A stretch of DNA of 64,000 bases, taken from the NCBI RefSeq assembly GCF_016031625.1, contig NZ_JACCHP010000018.1:1-64000 (forward strand), given 5' to 3'. Of the stretch, positions 1 to 8,433 are shown piece after piece (the stretch's first letter is position 1; every line of letters starts with the position of its first letter). The translations under genes were made by a program, and so were the position numbers. The notes under the pieces are model-generated. The model made no database searches. It saw only the letters and a program-made list of their open reading frames with translations, and was not told the origin of the DNA. This DNA is from Bradyrhizobium agreste (lineage in GTDB: Bacteria; Pseudomonadota; Alphaproteobacteria; Rhizobiales; Xanthobacteraceae).

Positions 1-54
1 GGGCAAGCGGGTCCTGCGGGGGCATGGTGCGGGGATGGTGGGTTAACCGAGGTC

Positions 55-522
55 ATGGCGCGTTATATCGACGAGATCCTGCAACCGGGCGAACGGGTGC
101 TGTATTCGACCAATGCGCACTGGATCTTCTATTTTCCGGCCATCGTGGCCTGGATCGTGGCGCTGGCCCTGCTGATCCTGTCGCGGCAGACCACCGTCGA
201 CGGGCTTATTTTGCTTTGCCTCGTAGCCTCGGGGCTCGTGGCCCTGGCGGCCCTGTATTGGACTATCAAGGGCTGGTTCCATCGCTTCACCACCGAGACC
301 GACGTCACCAACCTCCGGGTCGTGCACAAGACCGGGTTCATCAAGCGCCGCACCTTCGAGATGGCGCTGGACAAGGTCGAGAGCGTCGACGTCGACCAGA
401 CCATTCTTGGACGAATTCTCAACTACGGCGACGTGACGATTCGCGGCGTCGGCGAGGGAAGCGAGACGATCAAGACCATCGCCTCGCCGCTCGCCTTCCG
501 TAGTTCGATCACCACGCGGTAG
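55..522 (+). CDS. PH domain-containing membrane protein (bPH2 type)
   Basis: A 155-residue protein with two adjacent hydrophobic segments (about residues 22-43 and 50-71) followed by a C-terminal half of alternating beta-type sequence ending in a pattern typical of bacterial PH (bPH2/YdbT-like) domains. The family is thought to be membrane-anchored with a cytosolic PH-like fold, and no enzymatic role is established. The ATG at 55 gives a natural N-terminus before the first membrane segment. ubiG starts 14 bp downstream on the same strand, so the two may be cotranscribed. The specific function is unknown. Confidence 0.85.
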   Translation: MARYIDEILQPGERVLYSTNAHWIFYFPAIVAWIVALALLILSRQTTVDGLILLCLVASGLVALAALYWTIKGWFHRFTTETDVTNLRVVHKTGFIKRRTFEMALDKVESVDVDQTILGRILNYGDVTIRGVGEGSETIKTIASPLAFRSSITTR

Positions 523-536
523 GACCGCGCGTAATC

Positions 537-1310
537 ATGAGCATGCAGCAAAATACTTCCGCAACCGCCACCGCCCGGCCGGGGTCGACCGTCGATGCCG
601 CCGAGATCGCGAAATTCTCAAGATTCTCGGCGGAGTGGTGGGACCCCAAAGGCAAGATGGCGCCGCTGCACCGGATCAATCCGCTGCGGCTCGGCTACAT
701 CCGCGACGCCGCCTGCCGCAAGTTCGAGCGCAATGTGCGCAGCCTCAACTGCCTCGGCGGCTTGCGCGTGCTTGACATCGGCTGCGGCGCCGGCCTGCTC
801 TGCGAGCCGCTGTCGCGCCTCGGCGCGCAGGTCATCGGCATCGATCCCTCCGCGAGCAACATCGCGGCGGCGAAGCTGCATGCCGACAAGAGCCATCTGG
901 CGATCGACTATCGCTGCACCACGGTGGAGGAGATCGACCCGCGCGAGCGGTTCGACATCGTGCTGGCGATGGAGGTGGTCGAGCACGTCACCGATGTCGG
1001 CATATTCCTGAAGCGGTGCGCCGCGCTGCTGAAGCCGAACGGCCTGATGGTGGTCTCGACGCTGAACCGCAACTGGAAGAGCTTTGCGCTCGCCATCGTC
1101 GGGGCCGAATATGTCCTGCGCTGGCTGCCGCGCGGCACGCACGAGTGGAACAAGTTCGTCACGCCCGATGAACTGACGAAATACCTGCTCGACAACCGTC
1201 TCGTCATCACCGAGCAGACCGGTGTCGTCTACTCGCCCTTCGCCGACAAATGGTCTCTGTCGTCCGATATGGACGTGAATTACATGGTGGTCGCGGAAGC
1301 GATGGTGTGA
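537..1310 (+). CDS. ubiG: Ubiquinone biosynthesis O-methyltransferase UbiG
   Basis: A 257-residue class I SAM-dependent methyltransferase. UbiG performs the two O-methylations of the ubiquinone ring (polyprenyl-catechol and demethylubiquinol steps) at the inner face of the membrane. The N-terminal SAEWWDP motif (31-37) is characteristic of UbiG. SAM motif I LDIGCGAG lies at 79-86, the acidic ribose-binding GIDPS at 101-105 and EVVEHV at 146-151. Length matches the family (about 240-255). The start ATG at 537 gives a short flexible leader, and an in-frame ATG two codons later is possible. It follows the PH-domain gene closely. Confidence 0.93.
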   Translation: MSMQQNTSATATARPGSTVDAAEIAKFSRFSAEWWDPKGKMAPLHRINPLRLGYIRDAACRKFERNVRSLNCLGGLRVLDIGCGAGLLCEPLSRLGAQVIGIDPSASNIAAAKLHADKSHLAIDYRCTTVEEIDPRERFDIVLAMEVVEHVTDVGIFLKRCAALLKPNGLMVVSTLNRNWKSFALAIVGAEYVLRWLPRGTHEWNKFVTPDELTKYLLDNRLVITEQTGVVYSPFADKWSLSSDMDVNYMVVAEAMV

Positions 1311-1404
1311 ACTGCCCTGGGTGGGGTACGAGCCGTCACCCCGAGAACGCTGTGCCTCTGCGTTCGCAGGGACGACAGCGGAGAGTGCCGCAATCGCAGA
1401 GGTT

Positions 1405-2625
1405 CTAACCGGCAGCCCCCGTCCTGCGTCCCGGTGCAGGACCCACATATCTCGCCCTCGGCCTGATCAGCTTGCCGAACTGCAATTGCTCGCTGGCGTG
1501 CGCGATCCAGCCGACGCTGCGCGCCATCGCGAACAGCGCCAGCTCGCTGCCGGCGGGCAGGCGCAGTGCGTGGACGAGCACGGCGAGCGCGTAGTCGATA
1601 TTGACGAACTCGCCGGTGGCTTCCGCGATCCGCTCGGGCACCTCCTTGGTGAATTTGCGCGGCGCGCCGGAGCGGGACAGCGCGTTCAAAAGCGATTGCG
1701 CGCGGGGGTCGCCGTGCTTGTAGACGCCATGGCCAAAGCCGGCAAAGCGTTCGCCGAGGGCGACGCGTTCGCGGACCATTGGCTCGACGTCGCGGTCGAC
1801 CAGCGTCTTGACCAGTTGTGAGGCCAGGACGCCGGCGCCGCCATGCTTCGGCCCTTTCAACGCGGCGAGCCCGGCGATGACGGAATCGTAGAGATTGAGA
1901 CCGGTCGAGGCCGCGCAGCGCGCGGTGAAGGTCGAGGCGTTCAGCTCGTGGTCGGCGAGCAGCACCAGCGCGCGGCGGATCAGATCGGGCGCGTGCTTGT
2001 TGTCCGCCGCCCAGGCGCGCGCAACCTGCTGATGCAGCGGCTCGGCCGAGGCTTCCGCATTGAGCATGGTCGCAACCAGCAGGCGGACGATGCGCGCGCC
2101 GACCATGGCGCGGCCGTCGGGTGCCCGGGTGAAGGCGCGCGGATCGACGCTGGCGGCGAGTGCGAGCACCGCGATGGCGCGGTCGATCGGCGCCGCCCGG
2201 CGCGCGGCCTCCGCGATCACGCGCATGTCCTCGGAGAGCGCGGGTTGATTGTCGGGAGCAAACGGATCGACGTCGGCGACATCCCACAGCAGCGTCGCGG
2301 TGTGCTCCAGCGTGTCGTTCTCGGAAAGATCGACGCAATTGACGCCGCGATAGATCGCGCCCTCCTCGGTGATGGTCGAAATCTCCGTGTCCATCACCGG
2401 CAGGTCGGCATCGAAGCTGCGCAGGCCTCTAGGCTCGGGCGACGGCACGCGACGCTCCTTCAGCGCACGGACATCCTCGGCGCGATAGCGGTTTTTCCGC
2501 GAGTCCGGTGTCGGCTCGGAGCGGATCAGGCCGCGGCTGACATAGGCGTAGAGGGTGGCCGGGGAGATCGCGAGCTCGGCGGCGGCTTCCCGGGCGGAGA
2601 GGTATAGCCCATCAGAATTTTTCAT
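1405..2625 (-). CDS. Citrate synthase homologue with N-terminal HTH DNA-binding domain
   Basis: A 406-residue fusion. Residues about 7-55 look like a MerR/excisionase-type winged helix-turn-helix (LSAREAAAELAIS, then SPATLYAYVSRGLI). The rest is a citrate synthase fold. The three catalytic residues seem intact: His226 in ADHELN, His299 in GFGHGVY and Asp344 in VNIDY, plus the KHGGA loop near 260-264. It could therefore be both an enzyme and a repressor sensing oxaloacetate, acetyl-CoA or an analogue; that is inference. It is transcribed divergently from a second citrate synthase gene 76 bp away, with two palindromes between them. ATG at 2625 is the start nearest the HTH. The enzymatic substrate could equally be 2-methylcitrate precursors. 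Confidence 0.88.
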   Translation of the reverse strand: MKNSDGLYLSAREAAAELAISPATLYAYVSRGLIRSEPTPDSRKNRYRAEDVRALKERRVPSPEPRGLRSFDADLPVMDTEISTITEEGAIYRGVNCVDLSENDTLEHTATLLWDVADVDPFAPDNQPALSEDMRVIAEAARRAAPIDRAIAVLALAASVDPRAFTRAPDGRAMVGARIVRLLVATMLNAEASAEPLHQQVARAWAADNKHAPDLIRRALVLLADHELNASTFTARCAASTGLNLYDSVIAGLAALKGPKHGGAGVLASQLVKTLVDRDVEPMVRERVALGERFAGFGHGVYKHGDPRAQSLLNALSRSGAPRKFTKEVPERIAEATGEFVNIDYALAVLVHALRLPAGSELALFAMARSVGWIAHASEQLQFGKLIRPRARYVGPAPGRRTGAAG

Positions 2626-2626
2626 A

Positions 2627-2654
2627 TTGATTTATGTAATCAAGATTGATCAAT
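2627..2654. promoter_or_regulatory. Two palindromes between divergent citrate synthase genes (candidate operator)
   Basis: The 76-bp divergent gap holds TTGATT-N5-AATCAA (2627-2643, perfect 6-bp arms) and directly beside it the perfect palindrome ATTGATCAAT (2645-2654). Both share a TTGAT/ATCAA core. They are A+T rich in an otherwise G+C-rich neighbourhood and adjoin both start codons, which fits binding sites for the HTH-citrate synthase encoded by the leftward gene. Binding is inferred, not shown. Confidence 0.5.
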
Positions 2655-2701
2655 GTGTCGAGAGGCCTGACCTTGTCTTTCGTGAACAGGAGATTTGGGC
2701 C

Positions 2702-3796
2702 ATGAACATCCACCTCACCAAGAGCCAGATCGGGCTGGACGGCGTTCCCGCGGCCGAGACGGTGCTGAGCCATGTCGACGGCGAGCGCGGCGAGCTCATC
2801 ATTGCCGGGGAGCACGTCGGACGGCTCGCCGCTATCTCGAGCTTCGAGGGCGTCACCGCCCGGCTCTGGAACGGCGCCAGCAAGACCACCCTCACGGAAG
2901 CCAATGTGCGGGCGAGCCTGGGCGTGGCGCGCGAGCGCGCCTTCGCGCGGCTGCCGGACCTGCTGCCGGCGACGCGCGGCATGGGCATCATCGACGGGTT
3001 CCGTGCGGCCGTCGCCGGACTTCGCGCCGAGCACGGGCTGGAGCACGAGGCGACGATCGTCGGCGCGTTTCCGGTGATCGCGGGCGCGCTGGTCCGGCGC
3101 GCCAGGGGGCTCGAGCCGGTCGCGCCCGATCCCGACGTGAGCCATGCCGCCGATACGCTGCGCATGCTGCATGGGCGCGCGCCTGAAGCTCGCGAGGCAA
3201 CGGCGCTCGATGCCTATCTCGTCACCGCCAGCGACCACGGCATGAACGCTTCGACCTTCACCGCGCGCGTGGTGGCCTCGACGCAGGCCGATCTGTTCGC
3301 GGCCGTCACCGCGGGCTATTGCGCGCTGACCGGTCCGCTGCATGGCGGCGCGCCGGAACCGGTGCTGGAAATGCTGGACGCGATCGGCACGCGCGAGCGC
3401 ATAAAGCCCTGGGTGGATGCGGCGCTGGCGCGCGGCGAGCGCATGATGGGGTTTGGCCACCGGGTCTATCGCGTCCGCGATCCCCGCGCCGACGTGCTCA
3501 AGACCGCCGTCGAGGCGCTGGCGGCGAGCGGCACCGATCTGCCGTTTGCCGGCGAGGTCGAGGCCTATATCCGCAGCGCATTGCGCAAGAAGAATCCGGA
3601 GCGGCCGCTGGAGACCAACGTCGAGTTCTTCACCGCGATCCTGCTCGATGCGCTGGCAATTCCGCGGCAGGCGTTCACGCCGATCTTCGCGGTCGCGCGC
3701 AGCGCAGGCTGGACCGCGCATGCGCGCGAGCAGCAGCGGACGGGGCGGTTGATCAGGCCGAGCTCGTCCTATGTCGGGGCGATGCCGGAGGTGTGA
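2702..3796 (+). CDS. Citrate synthase / methylcitrate synthase homologue
   Basis: A 364-residue single-domain citrate synthase-type protein that would condense acetyl-CoA (or propionyl-CoA) with oxaloacetate. The conserved pieces are SDHGMN (His179), PLHGGA (His214) and FGHRVY (His253). The position normally held by the catalytic Asp reads TNVEFF, i.e. Glu308, a conservative but notable change also remembered from CitA-like branches. The ATG at 2702 was chosen because AGGAGA lies at 2688-2693 and because homologous sequence begins here; the frame is open further upstream. It is divergent from the HTH-citrate synthase, suggesting regulation by that neighbour. A main TCA-cycle GltA is normally about 430 residues, so this is probably an accessory isoenzyme. 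Confidence 0.88.
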   Translation: MNIHLTKSQIGLDGVPAAETVLSHVDGERGELIIAGEHVGRLAAISSFEGVTARLWNGASKTTLTEANVRASLGVARERAFARLPDLLPATRGMGIIDGFRAAVAGLRAEHGLEHEATIVGAFPVIAGALVRRARGLEPVAPDPDVSHAADTLRMLHGRAPEAREATALDAYLVTASDHGMNASTFTARVVASTQADLFAAVTAGYCALTGPLHGGAPEPVLEMLDAIGTRERIKPWVDAALARGERMMGFGHRVYRVRDPRADVLKTAVEALAASGTDLPFAGEVEAYIRSALRKKNPERPLETNVEFFTAILLDALAIPRQAFTPIFAVARSAGWTAHAREQQRTGRLIRPSSSYVGAMPEV

Positions 3797-3828
3797 GGTA
3801 GCGCGGATATCTCCGCGAGTCCCGGAAT

Positions 3829-3920
3829 CGTAGGGTGGGCAAAGGCGCACTTGCGCCGTGCCCACCATCTCTCTCGATCGAGAAAAAGCGGTGGGCACGC
3901 TTCGCTTTGCCCACCCTACG
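3829..3920. repeat. GC-rich palindromic intergenic repeat
   Basis: A 92-bp unit whose ends are inverted copies of each other (CGTAGGGTGGGC at 3829-3840 and GCCCACCCTACG at 3909-3920), with inner inverted segments around GGTGGGCAC. It lies between convergent genes and could fold into a long hairpin that ends transcription from both sides. The layout resembles a dispersed palindromic repeat family, remembered from Bradyrhizobium genomes and not checked here. Confidence 0.7.
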
Positions 3921-3941
3921 AAACTGAATGCCGCCAGGCCC

Positions 3942-4571
3942 TTACGCCTCGCGCACCACCGTCTTCAGATAATTGTAGGCCTTGATGATCTCGATCAGGC
4001 GATCCTCGGTCGAGCGGTCGCCGCCATTAGCGTCCGGGTGGTGCTGCTTGACCAGCGCCTTGTACTTGGTCTTGACGTCGGCAAGCGTCGCGCTGGGGCC
4101 GAGGCCCATGACCTGAAGCGCCTTGCGCTCGGCGTTCATCACCTTGCGCGTCTCGGCCTTGGGCTGAGCTTCGGGGCCCTTGCGCCAGCTGGCGCGGCCG
4201 TTGATCTCGGAGAACATGCTGAAGGGATCGGACGCCATGTCGATCTCTTCCGCGCCCTTCTTGCCGCCATTGGCGCCCATCTTCCAGGTCGGGCGGTGAC
4301 CGGTCAGCGCATCCTTCTGATAGCGCGCAACGGCTTCGGCATTCATGCCGGAAAAGAAATTGTAGTTCTGGTTGTACTCGCGCACGTGTTCGAGACAGAA
4401 GTGCCAGTACTCGCGCTGGTTCTCGCGGCCCTTCGGCGCGCGATGCGAGCCCTTGTTGGCGCAGCCCGCCCATTCGCAATTGACCGCGGTCTCGCGCGGC
4501 TTCACTTCCGGCTGCTTGCCCCGCGGCTTCACGCGGATGGAGTCGAAGAACTTTGATGAATCGATCGGCAT
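3942..4571 (-). CDS. J domain-containing protein with N-terminal Cys/His motif
   Basis: A 209-residue protein with a C-terminal J domain (about 148-207) containing the HPD tripeptide at 178-180, the element that stimulates Hsp70/DnaK ATPase activity. The N-terminal half has C32, C37, C59 and H62 (C-X4-C-X21-C-X2-H), which might bind zinc, then a basic linker. There is no G/F region or canonical DnaJ zinc finger, so it is a specialised (type III) co-chaperone and not DnaJ itself. It is divergent from bolA. The client is unknown. The start ATG at 4571 is followed by an N-terminus that looks like native coding sequence. Confidence 0.87.
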   Translation of the reverse strand: MPIDSSKFFDSIRVKPRGKQPEVKPRETAVNCEWAGCANKGSHRAPKGRENQREYWHFCLEHVREYNQNYNFFSGMNAEAVARYQKDALTGHRPTWKMGANGGKKGAEEIDMASDPFSMFSEINGRASWRKGPEAQPKAETRKVMNAERKALQVMGLGPSATLADVKTKYKALVKQHHPDANGGDRSTEDRLIEIIKAYNYLKTVVREA

Positions 4572-4698
4572 GGCTGACTTTGACTACGCAATGCAAAAAC
4601 CTTCAAGTCTTGACATTGCAATTCGCTGAGCACCCGGTCGCGACGAGCCTGGACGTCCGGGTATTGACGGGATGCGAGCGCGCACCCTAATGGCACAC

Positions 4699-4971
4699 AT
4701 GGCTATGAAAGACACTATCAGCAACAAGTTGCAGGAAGCTTTCACGCCGGAGCGCCTGCAAGTCGTCGACGAGTCACATTTGCATGAGGGCCACGCCGGC
4801 CATCGGCCGGGCGGCCAGACGCACTTTCGGGTGTATATCGTGTCTGCCGCCTTCAAAGGGAAGAGCCGGGTCGACCGTCATCGCATGATAAATTCGGCGC
4901 TCGCCGCGGAACTCGCCGGCAGCGTGCACGCGCTGGCGATCAACGCGCAGGCGCCGGGGGAAGGCGGCTAG
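4699..4971 (+). CDS. bolA: BolA family protein
   Basis: A 90-residue BolA-type protein with the characteristic central HFRVYIVSAAF strand-helix region and the conserved RVDRHRMINSAL helix ending in LAAELAGSVHAL. BolA proteins bind [2Fe-2S] clusters together with monothiol glutaredoxins and affect iron-sulfur metabolism and morphology; some bind DNA. Conserved similarity starts at MKDTI (4705). In-frame ATGs at 4690, 4699 and 4705 are all possible, with no strong ribosome-binding site to decide. It is transcribed away from the J-domain gene. Confidence 0.87.
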   Translation: MAMKDTISNKLQEAFTPERLQVVDESHLHEGHAGHRPGGQTHFRVYIVSAAFKGKSRVDRHRMINSALAAELAGSVHALAINAQAPGEGG

Positions 4972-4973
4972 CC

Positions 4974-5053
4974 CGTCATTCCGGGGCGATGCAAAGCATC
5001 GAACCCGGAATCTCGAGATTCCGGGTTCACCCTTCGGGCGCCCCGGAATGACG
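4974..5053. repeat. Palindromic intergenic repeat, family A
   Basis: An 80-bp unit bounded by CGTCATTCCGGGGCG and its inverse CGCCCCGGAATGACG, with a perfect inner palindrome around TCTCGAGA. A near-identical unit occurs at 29589-29665. It lies between the convergent bolA and CorC-like genes, where the long hairpin may act as a bidirectional terminator. Confidence 0.8.
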
Positions 5054-5077
5054 ACGCAAGTTGGCAGCGTAAGCAGA

Positions 5078-6430
5078 CTAGAACGACGTCCCGGCCCGCC
5101 TCGGCTTGGCCTCTTCCAGCTCGGCCTCGCGCGTCGCCGGTGAAATACGGAGCGCGGTGATGCGGTTGCGCTCGCGGCGGAGGACACGGAAGCGGAAGCC
5201 GTGGAAGGTGAAGCTCTGGCCGCGGTCGGGGATCGAGCGCGCCTCGTGAATGACGAGGCCGGCGACCGTGGTTGCCTCTTCATCGGGCAGATGCCAGTCC
5301 ATGGCGCGGTTGAGATCGCGGATCGGCACCGACCCGTCGACCACCACGGAGCCGTCCGGCTGACGGCGCACGCCGGCGACCACCACGTCATGCTCGTCCG
5401 AGATGTCGCCGACGATCTCCTCCAGAATGTCTTCGAGCGTCACGAGGCCTTCGACCTCACCATACTCGTCGACCACGAGCGCGAAATGGGTCTTGCGGCG
5501 GCGGAACGCCTTGAGCTGCTGGGATATCGGCCGCATCTCCGGCACGAACCAGGGCGGCAGCATGATGGTGGTGACGTCGATGCGCGACGTGTCGCCTTCC
5601 GATGCGCGGATCGCGCGCAACAGATCCTTGGCGTGCAGAATGCCGATAATGTTCTCCGACTTGTCCCGCCACAGCGGAATGCGGGTGTATTCGGTCGCCA
5701 GCACCTCCCGCACGAGCTCCTCCGGCGGCAGGTCGGCATTGATCATCACCATGGCCGTGCGGTGGACCATCACGTCGGACACCGTCAACTCGCCGAGGCG
5801 GAAGACGTTGTGAATGTACTCGGCCTCGCCGCTCTCGATCTTGCCATGCACGGCCGATTCCTCGACCAGGCCTTCGATCTCGGAATCCGTCAGGATTTCG
5901 TGTTGCGAGAACTCCTGCACCCCCATCAGACGCAGGACCGCGCTTGACGCCGTGTTGAGACACCAGCTCAGCGGATAGAACACGAGGTAGGAAAAATGCA
6001 GCGGATACGCAATCCACTGCGACACGGGCATCGGCTCCCTGATCGCAAGCGTCTTCGGCACCTGCTCGCCGATGATGATGTGCAGCGAGGAGAAGACCAG
6101 AAAACCCGCCACGAACGAGGTGAAGTGGAGCGTCGCCTCCGACAATCCGAGCGGGCTGAGGACAGGGCTCAGCAGTGCAGACACGGTCGGCTCACCGATC
6201 CAGCCAAGACCGAGCGAGGCCATGGTGATGCCGAGCTGGCAGCAGGCGAGATAGGATTCGATGTTTCCCATCATCGTCTGCAGCAGGTGCGCGCCGAAGC
6301 GGTTCTGCTCGACCATGGCCTTGACGCGGAAGCCGCGGCTCTTCACCAGCGCGAATTCCGCCGCGACGTAAAACGCGTTGGCGGCGAGCAGGAGGGCCGC
6401 AAGCAGCAGATTGATCGAGATCGAACTCAT
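5078..6430 (-). CDS. HlyC/CorC family protein (CNNM + CBS pair + CorC_HlyC)
   Basis: A 450-residue membrane protein with an N-terminal CNNM/DUF21 domain (three to four hydrophobic segments within residues 1-200), a central tandem CBS region (about 215-335) and a C-terminal CorC_HlyC domain (about 350-435). The family is linked to magnesium/cobalt efflux and is often annotated 'hemolysin', a label that rests on weak evidence. The start ATG at 6430 leads directly into the first membrane segment. It lies downstream of aroB on the same strand with a gap of about 67 bp and may be cotranscribed. Length is normal for the family. Confidence 0.9.
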   Translation of the reverse strand: MSSISINLLLAALLLAANAFYVAAEFALVKSRGFRVKAMVEQNRFGAHLLQTMMGNIESYLACCQLGITMASLGLGWIGEPTVSALLSPVLSPLGLSEATLHFTSFVAGFLVFSSLHIIIGEQVPKTLAIREPMPVSQWIAYPLHFSYLVFYPLSWCLNTASSAVLRLMGVQEFSQHEILTDSEIEGLVEESAVHGKIESGEAEYIHNVFRLGELTVSDVMVHRTAMVMINADLPPEELVREVLATEYTRIPLWRDKSENIIGILHAKDLLRAIRASEGDTSRIDVTTIMLPPWFVPEMRPISQQLKAFRRRKTHFALVVDEYGEVEGLVTLEDILEEIVGDISDEHDVVVAGVRRQPDGSVVVDGSVPIRDLNRAMDWHLPDEEATTVAGLVIHEARSIPDRGQSFTFHGFRFRVLRRERNRITALRISPATREAELEEAKPRRAGTSF

Positions 6431-6497
6431 GTTTGCCTCGCGACCGCCCCGGCATTCCCCGCCGTTTCGCGGGCGGCCGATCTGAACGGTCCCGTCA

Positions 6498-7640
6498 TCA
6501 CTGCGCGAGCTTCTCTTTCAGGAAGTCGCGCACCGGCGCCGCCTCGACGTCCTTTGCGATCACCGCGCGGCCCACCGCCTCCAGCAGGATGAAAGTGAGC
6601 TTGCCGCGCTTGACCTTCTTGTCCTGTGCCATCAACGCCATCAGCGCGTCGGCGTCAGTGAGCCCTTCCTGCGCAAAACCCGCGATGTCCTGCAAGCGCG
6701 TCGGCAGGCCTGCCTCGATCAGATGGCGCTCGACACGCGCCGCCTCACGCTCGCCGATCATGCCAAGCTTCGCTGAGAACTGCGCCGCCAGCGTCATGCC
6801 GATGGCGACGCCCTCGCCGTGGAACAGGCGGTCGGAGAAGCCGGTCGCCGCTTCCAGCGCGTGGCCGAACGTGTGGCCGAGGTTGAGCAGCGCGCGCTCC
6901 CCGGTTTCGCGCTCGTCGCGCGCGACGATTGCGGCCTTGGCCCGGCAGGAGGTCGCGATCGCATGCTCGCGGGCCGATCCGCCCTTGAAGATGTCGGCAT
7001 GGTTCTTCTCCAGCCAGGTGAAGTAGGCCTCGTCGCCCAGCACGCCGTATTTGGCGACCTCGGCATAGCCGGCCCGGAACTGACGCGGCGACAGCGTGTC
7101 GAGCACCGCGGTGTCGGCGATGACGAGCACCGGCTGGTGGAAGGCGCCGAGCAAATTCTTGCCCTGCGGCGAGTTGATGCCGGTCTTGCCGCCGACGCTG
7201 GAATCGACCTGCGCCAGCAGCGAGGTCGGCACCTGCACGAAATCGACGCCGCGCCGCAGGATCGCCGCGGCAAAGCCGGCGAGATCGCCGACCACGCCGC
7301 CGCCGAGCGCGATGACGAGATCGTTGCGCTCGATCCGAGCGGCGATCAGGGCCTCGCTGACCTTTTCGAGCCCGGCATAGGTCTTCGAGATCTCGCCTTC
7401 CTCGACCACGATGCGCGAGGTCGGAATGCCGGCGGCCGCAAGCGATGCTTCGGTCGGCTCGAGCCAGTGTTTCGCCACCGTGCGATCCGTCACGATCGCC
7501 GTGCGCACGCCGGGACGCAGGGCGGCGACGCGCTCGCCGAGCGAGGCCAGCACGCCGCGGCCGATGACGATGTCATAGCCGCGATTCTCCAGCGCGACGC
7601 CGACATTGACAGGATCGGAATGCTTCAACGGCGCAGTCAT
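6498..7640 (-). CDS. aroB: 3-dehydroquinate synthase
   Basis: A 380-residue NAD- and divalent-metal-dependent enzyme converting DAHP to 3-dehydroquinate, step two of the shikimate pathway in the cytoplasm. The nucleotide-binding GGGVVGDL lies at 113-120, SSVGGKTGIN at 147-156, and the metal-binding LGHTFGHALE is in the C-terminal half. The ATG at 7640 is preferred over the longer open frame because it overlaps the aroK stop codon in an ATGA arrangement, indicating translational coupling. aroK-aroB order is typical of alphaproteobacteria. Confidence 0.96.
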   Translation of the reverse strand: MTAPLKHSDPVNVGVALENRGYDIVIGRGVLASLGERVAALRPGVRTAIVTDRTVAKHWLEPTEASLAAAGIPTSRIVVEEGEISKTYAGLEKVSEALIAARIERNDLVIALGGGVVGDLAGFAAAILRRGVDFVQVPTSLLAQVDSSVGGKTGINSPQGKNLLGAFHQPVLVIADTAVLDTLSPRQFRAGYAEVAKYGVLGDEAYFTWLEKNHADIFKGGSAREHAIATSCRAKAAIVARDERETGERALLNLGHTFGHALEAATGFSDRLFHGEGVAIGMTLAAQFSAKLGMIGEREAARVERHLIEAGLPTRLQDIAGFAQEGLTDADALMALMAQDKKVKRGKLTFILLEAVGRAVIAKDVEAAPVRDFLKEKLAQ

Positions 7641-8260
7641 CTTGACGCACTCGCAACGTCTTGAGGGGGGTGGGCGGACTGCTCGCCGCAGAGATGGGCG
7701 CGCAGCGTCTCGATGCACTCCTCGACGATTCTGTCGTGCGGCACATCACGCGAGGCGATGGTGAGGTCGGCTTTGCCATAGACCGGCTCGCGCTCGGTGA
7801 GCAGGCGCGTCACCGTCCCTTCCGGATCGGCGGTCTGCAGCAGCGGGCGATCGGCACGGCGGCGGACGCGGCGCATGATGACGTCGTGGTCTGCCCTGAG
7901 CCAGATCGAGACCGCTTTGGCGGCGATGCGGGTCCGCGTTTCCTCGCGCATATAGGCACCGCCGCCGGTTGCCAGCACCGCGGGCCCGTCGTCGAGCAGC
8001 CGCGCGATCACCCGGGCCTCGCCCTCGCGAAAATGCGCTTCGCCGTAACGCTCGAAGATTTCCGGTATGGTCATGCCGGCCGCCGCCTCGATCTCGGTGT
8101 CGGCATCGACGAAGGGCAGCCTGAGCCGGGCCGCGAGGCGTCGGCCGATGGTGGATTTGCCCACCCCCATCATGCCGACGAGCACGATCGAGCGCGCCCC
8201 GAGCGCCGACAGGATGTCGGCCTCGGGCGAAGCAGGAAGCGGCAACGCGGCGTCGGACAT
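7637..8260 (-). CDS. aroK: Shikimate kinase
   Basis: A 207-residue P-loop kinase phosphorylating shikimate at the 3-hydroxyl. Walker A GMMGVGKST is at 29-37, the shikimate-binding VDADTEIE follows shortly after, and ATGGGAYM (about 97-104) is the second conserved loop. The N-terminal extension of about 20 residues is common in rhizobial AroK. It is the first gene of a two-gene unit with aroB (4-bp overlap). Confidence 0.95.
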   Translation of the reverse strand: MSDAALPLPASPEADILSALGARSIVLVGMMGVGKSTIGRRLAARLRLPFVDADTEIEAAAGMTIPEIFERYGEAHFREGEARVIARLLDDGPAVLATGGGAYMREETRTRIAAKAVSIWLRADHDVIMRRVRRRADRPLLQTADPEGTVTRLLTEREPVYGKADLTIASRDVPHDRIVEECIETLRAHLCGEQSAHPPQDVASASR

Positions 8261-8433
8261 CGTCTCGCTCGACTGGATCTCGCTCGAACTGCCGCCAGAT
8301 GCGGCATGCTTTGGCCACCTATACGACCCCGTGGGGGCCCTCGCCAGAGGACTCTTGCCACGAAACGGCGAACATGTTGGATGATTTCATTGGTTAATTT
8401 GGCTGCCGCGCCCCTATCCGAGACTCCAGAACG

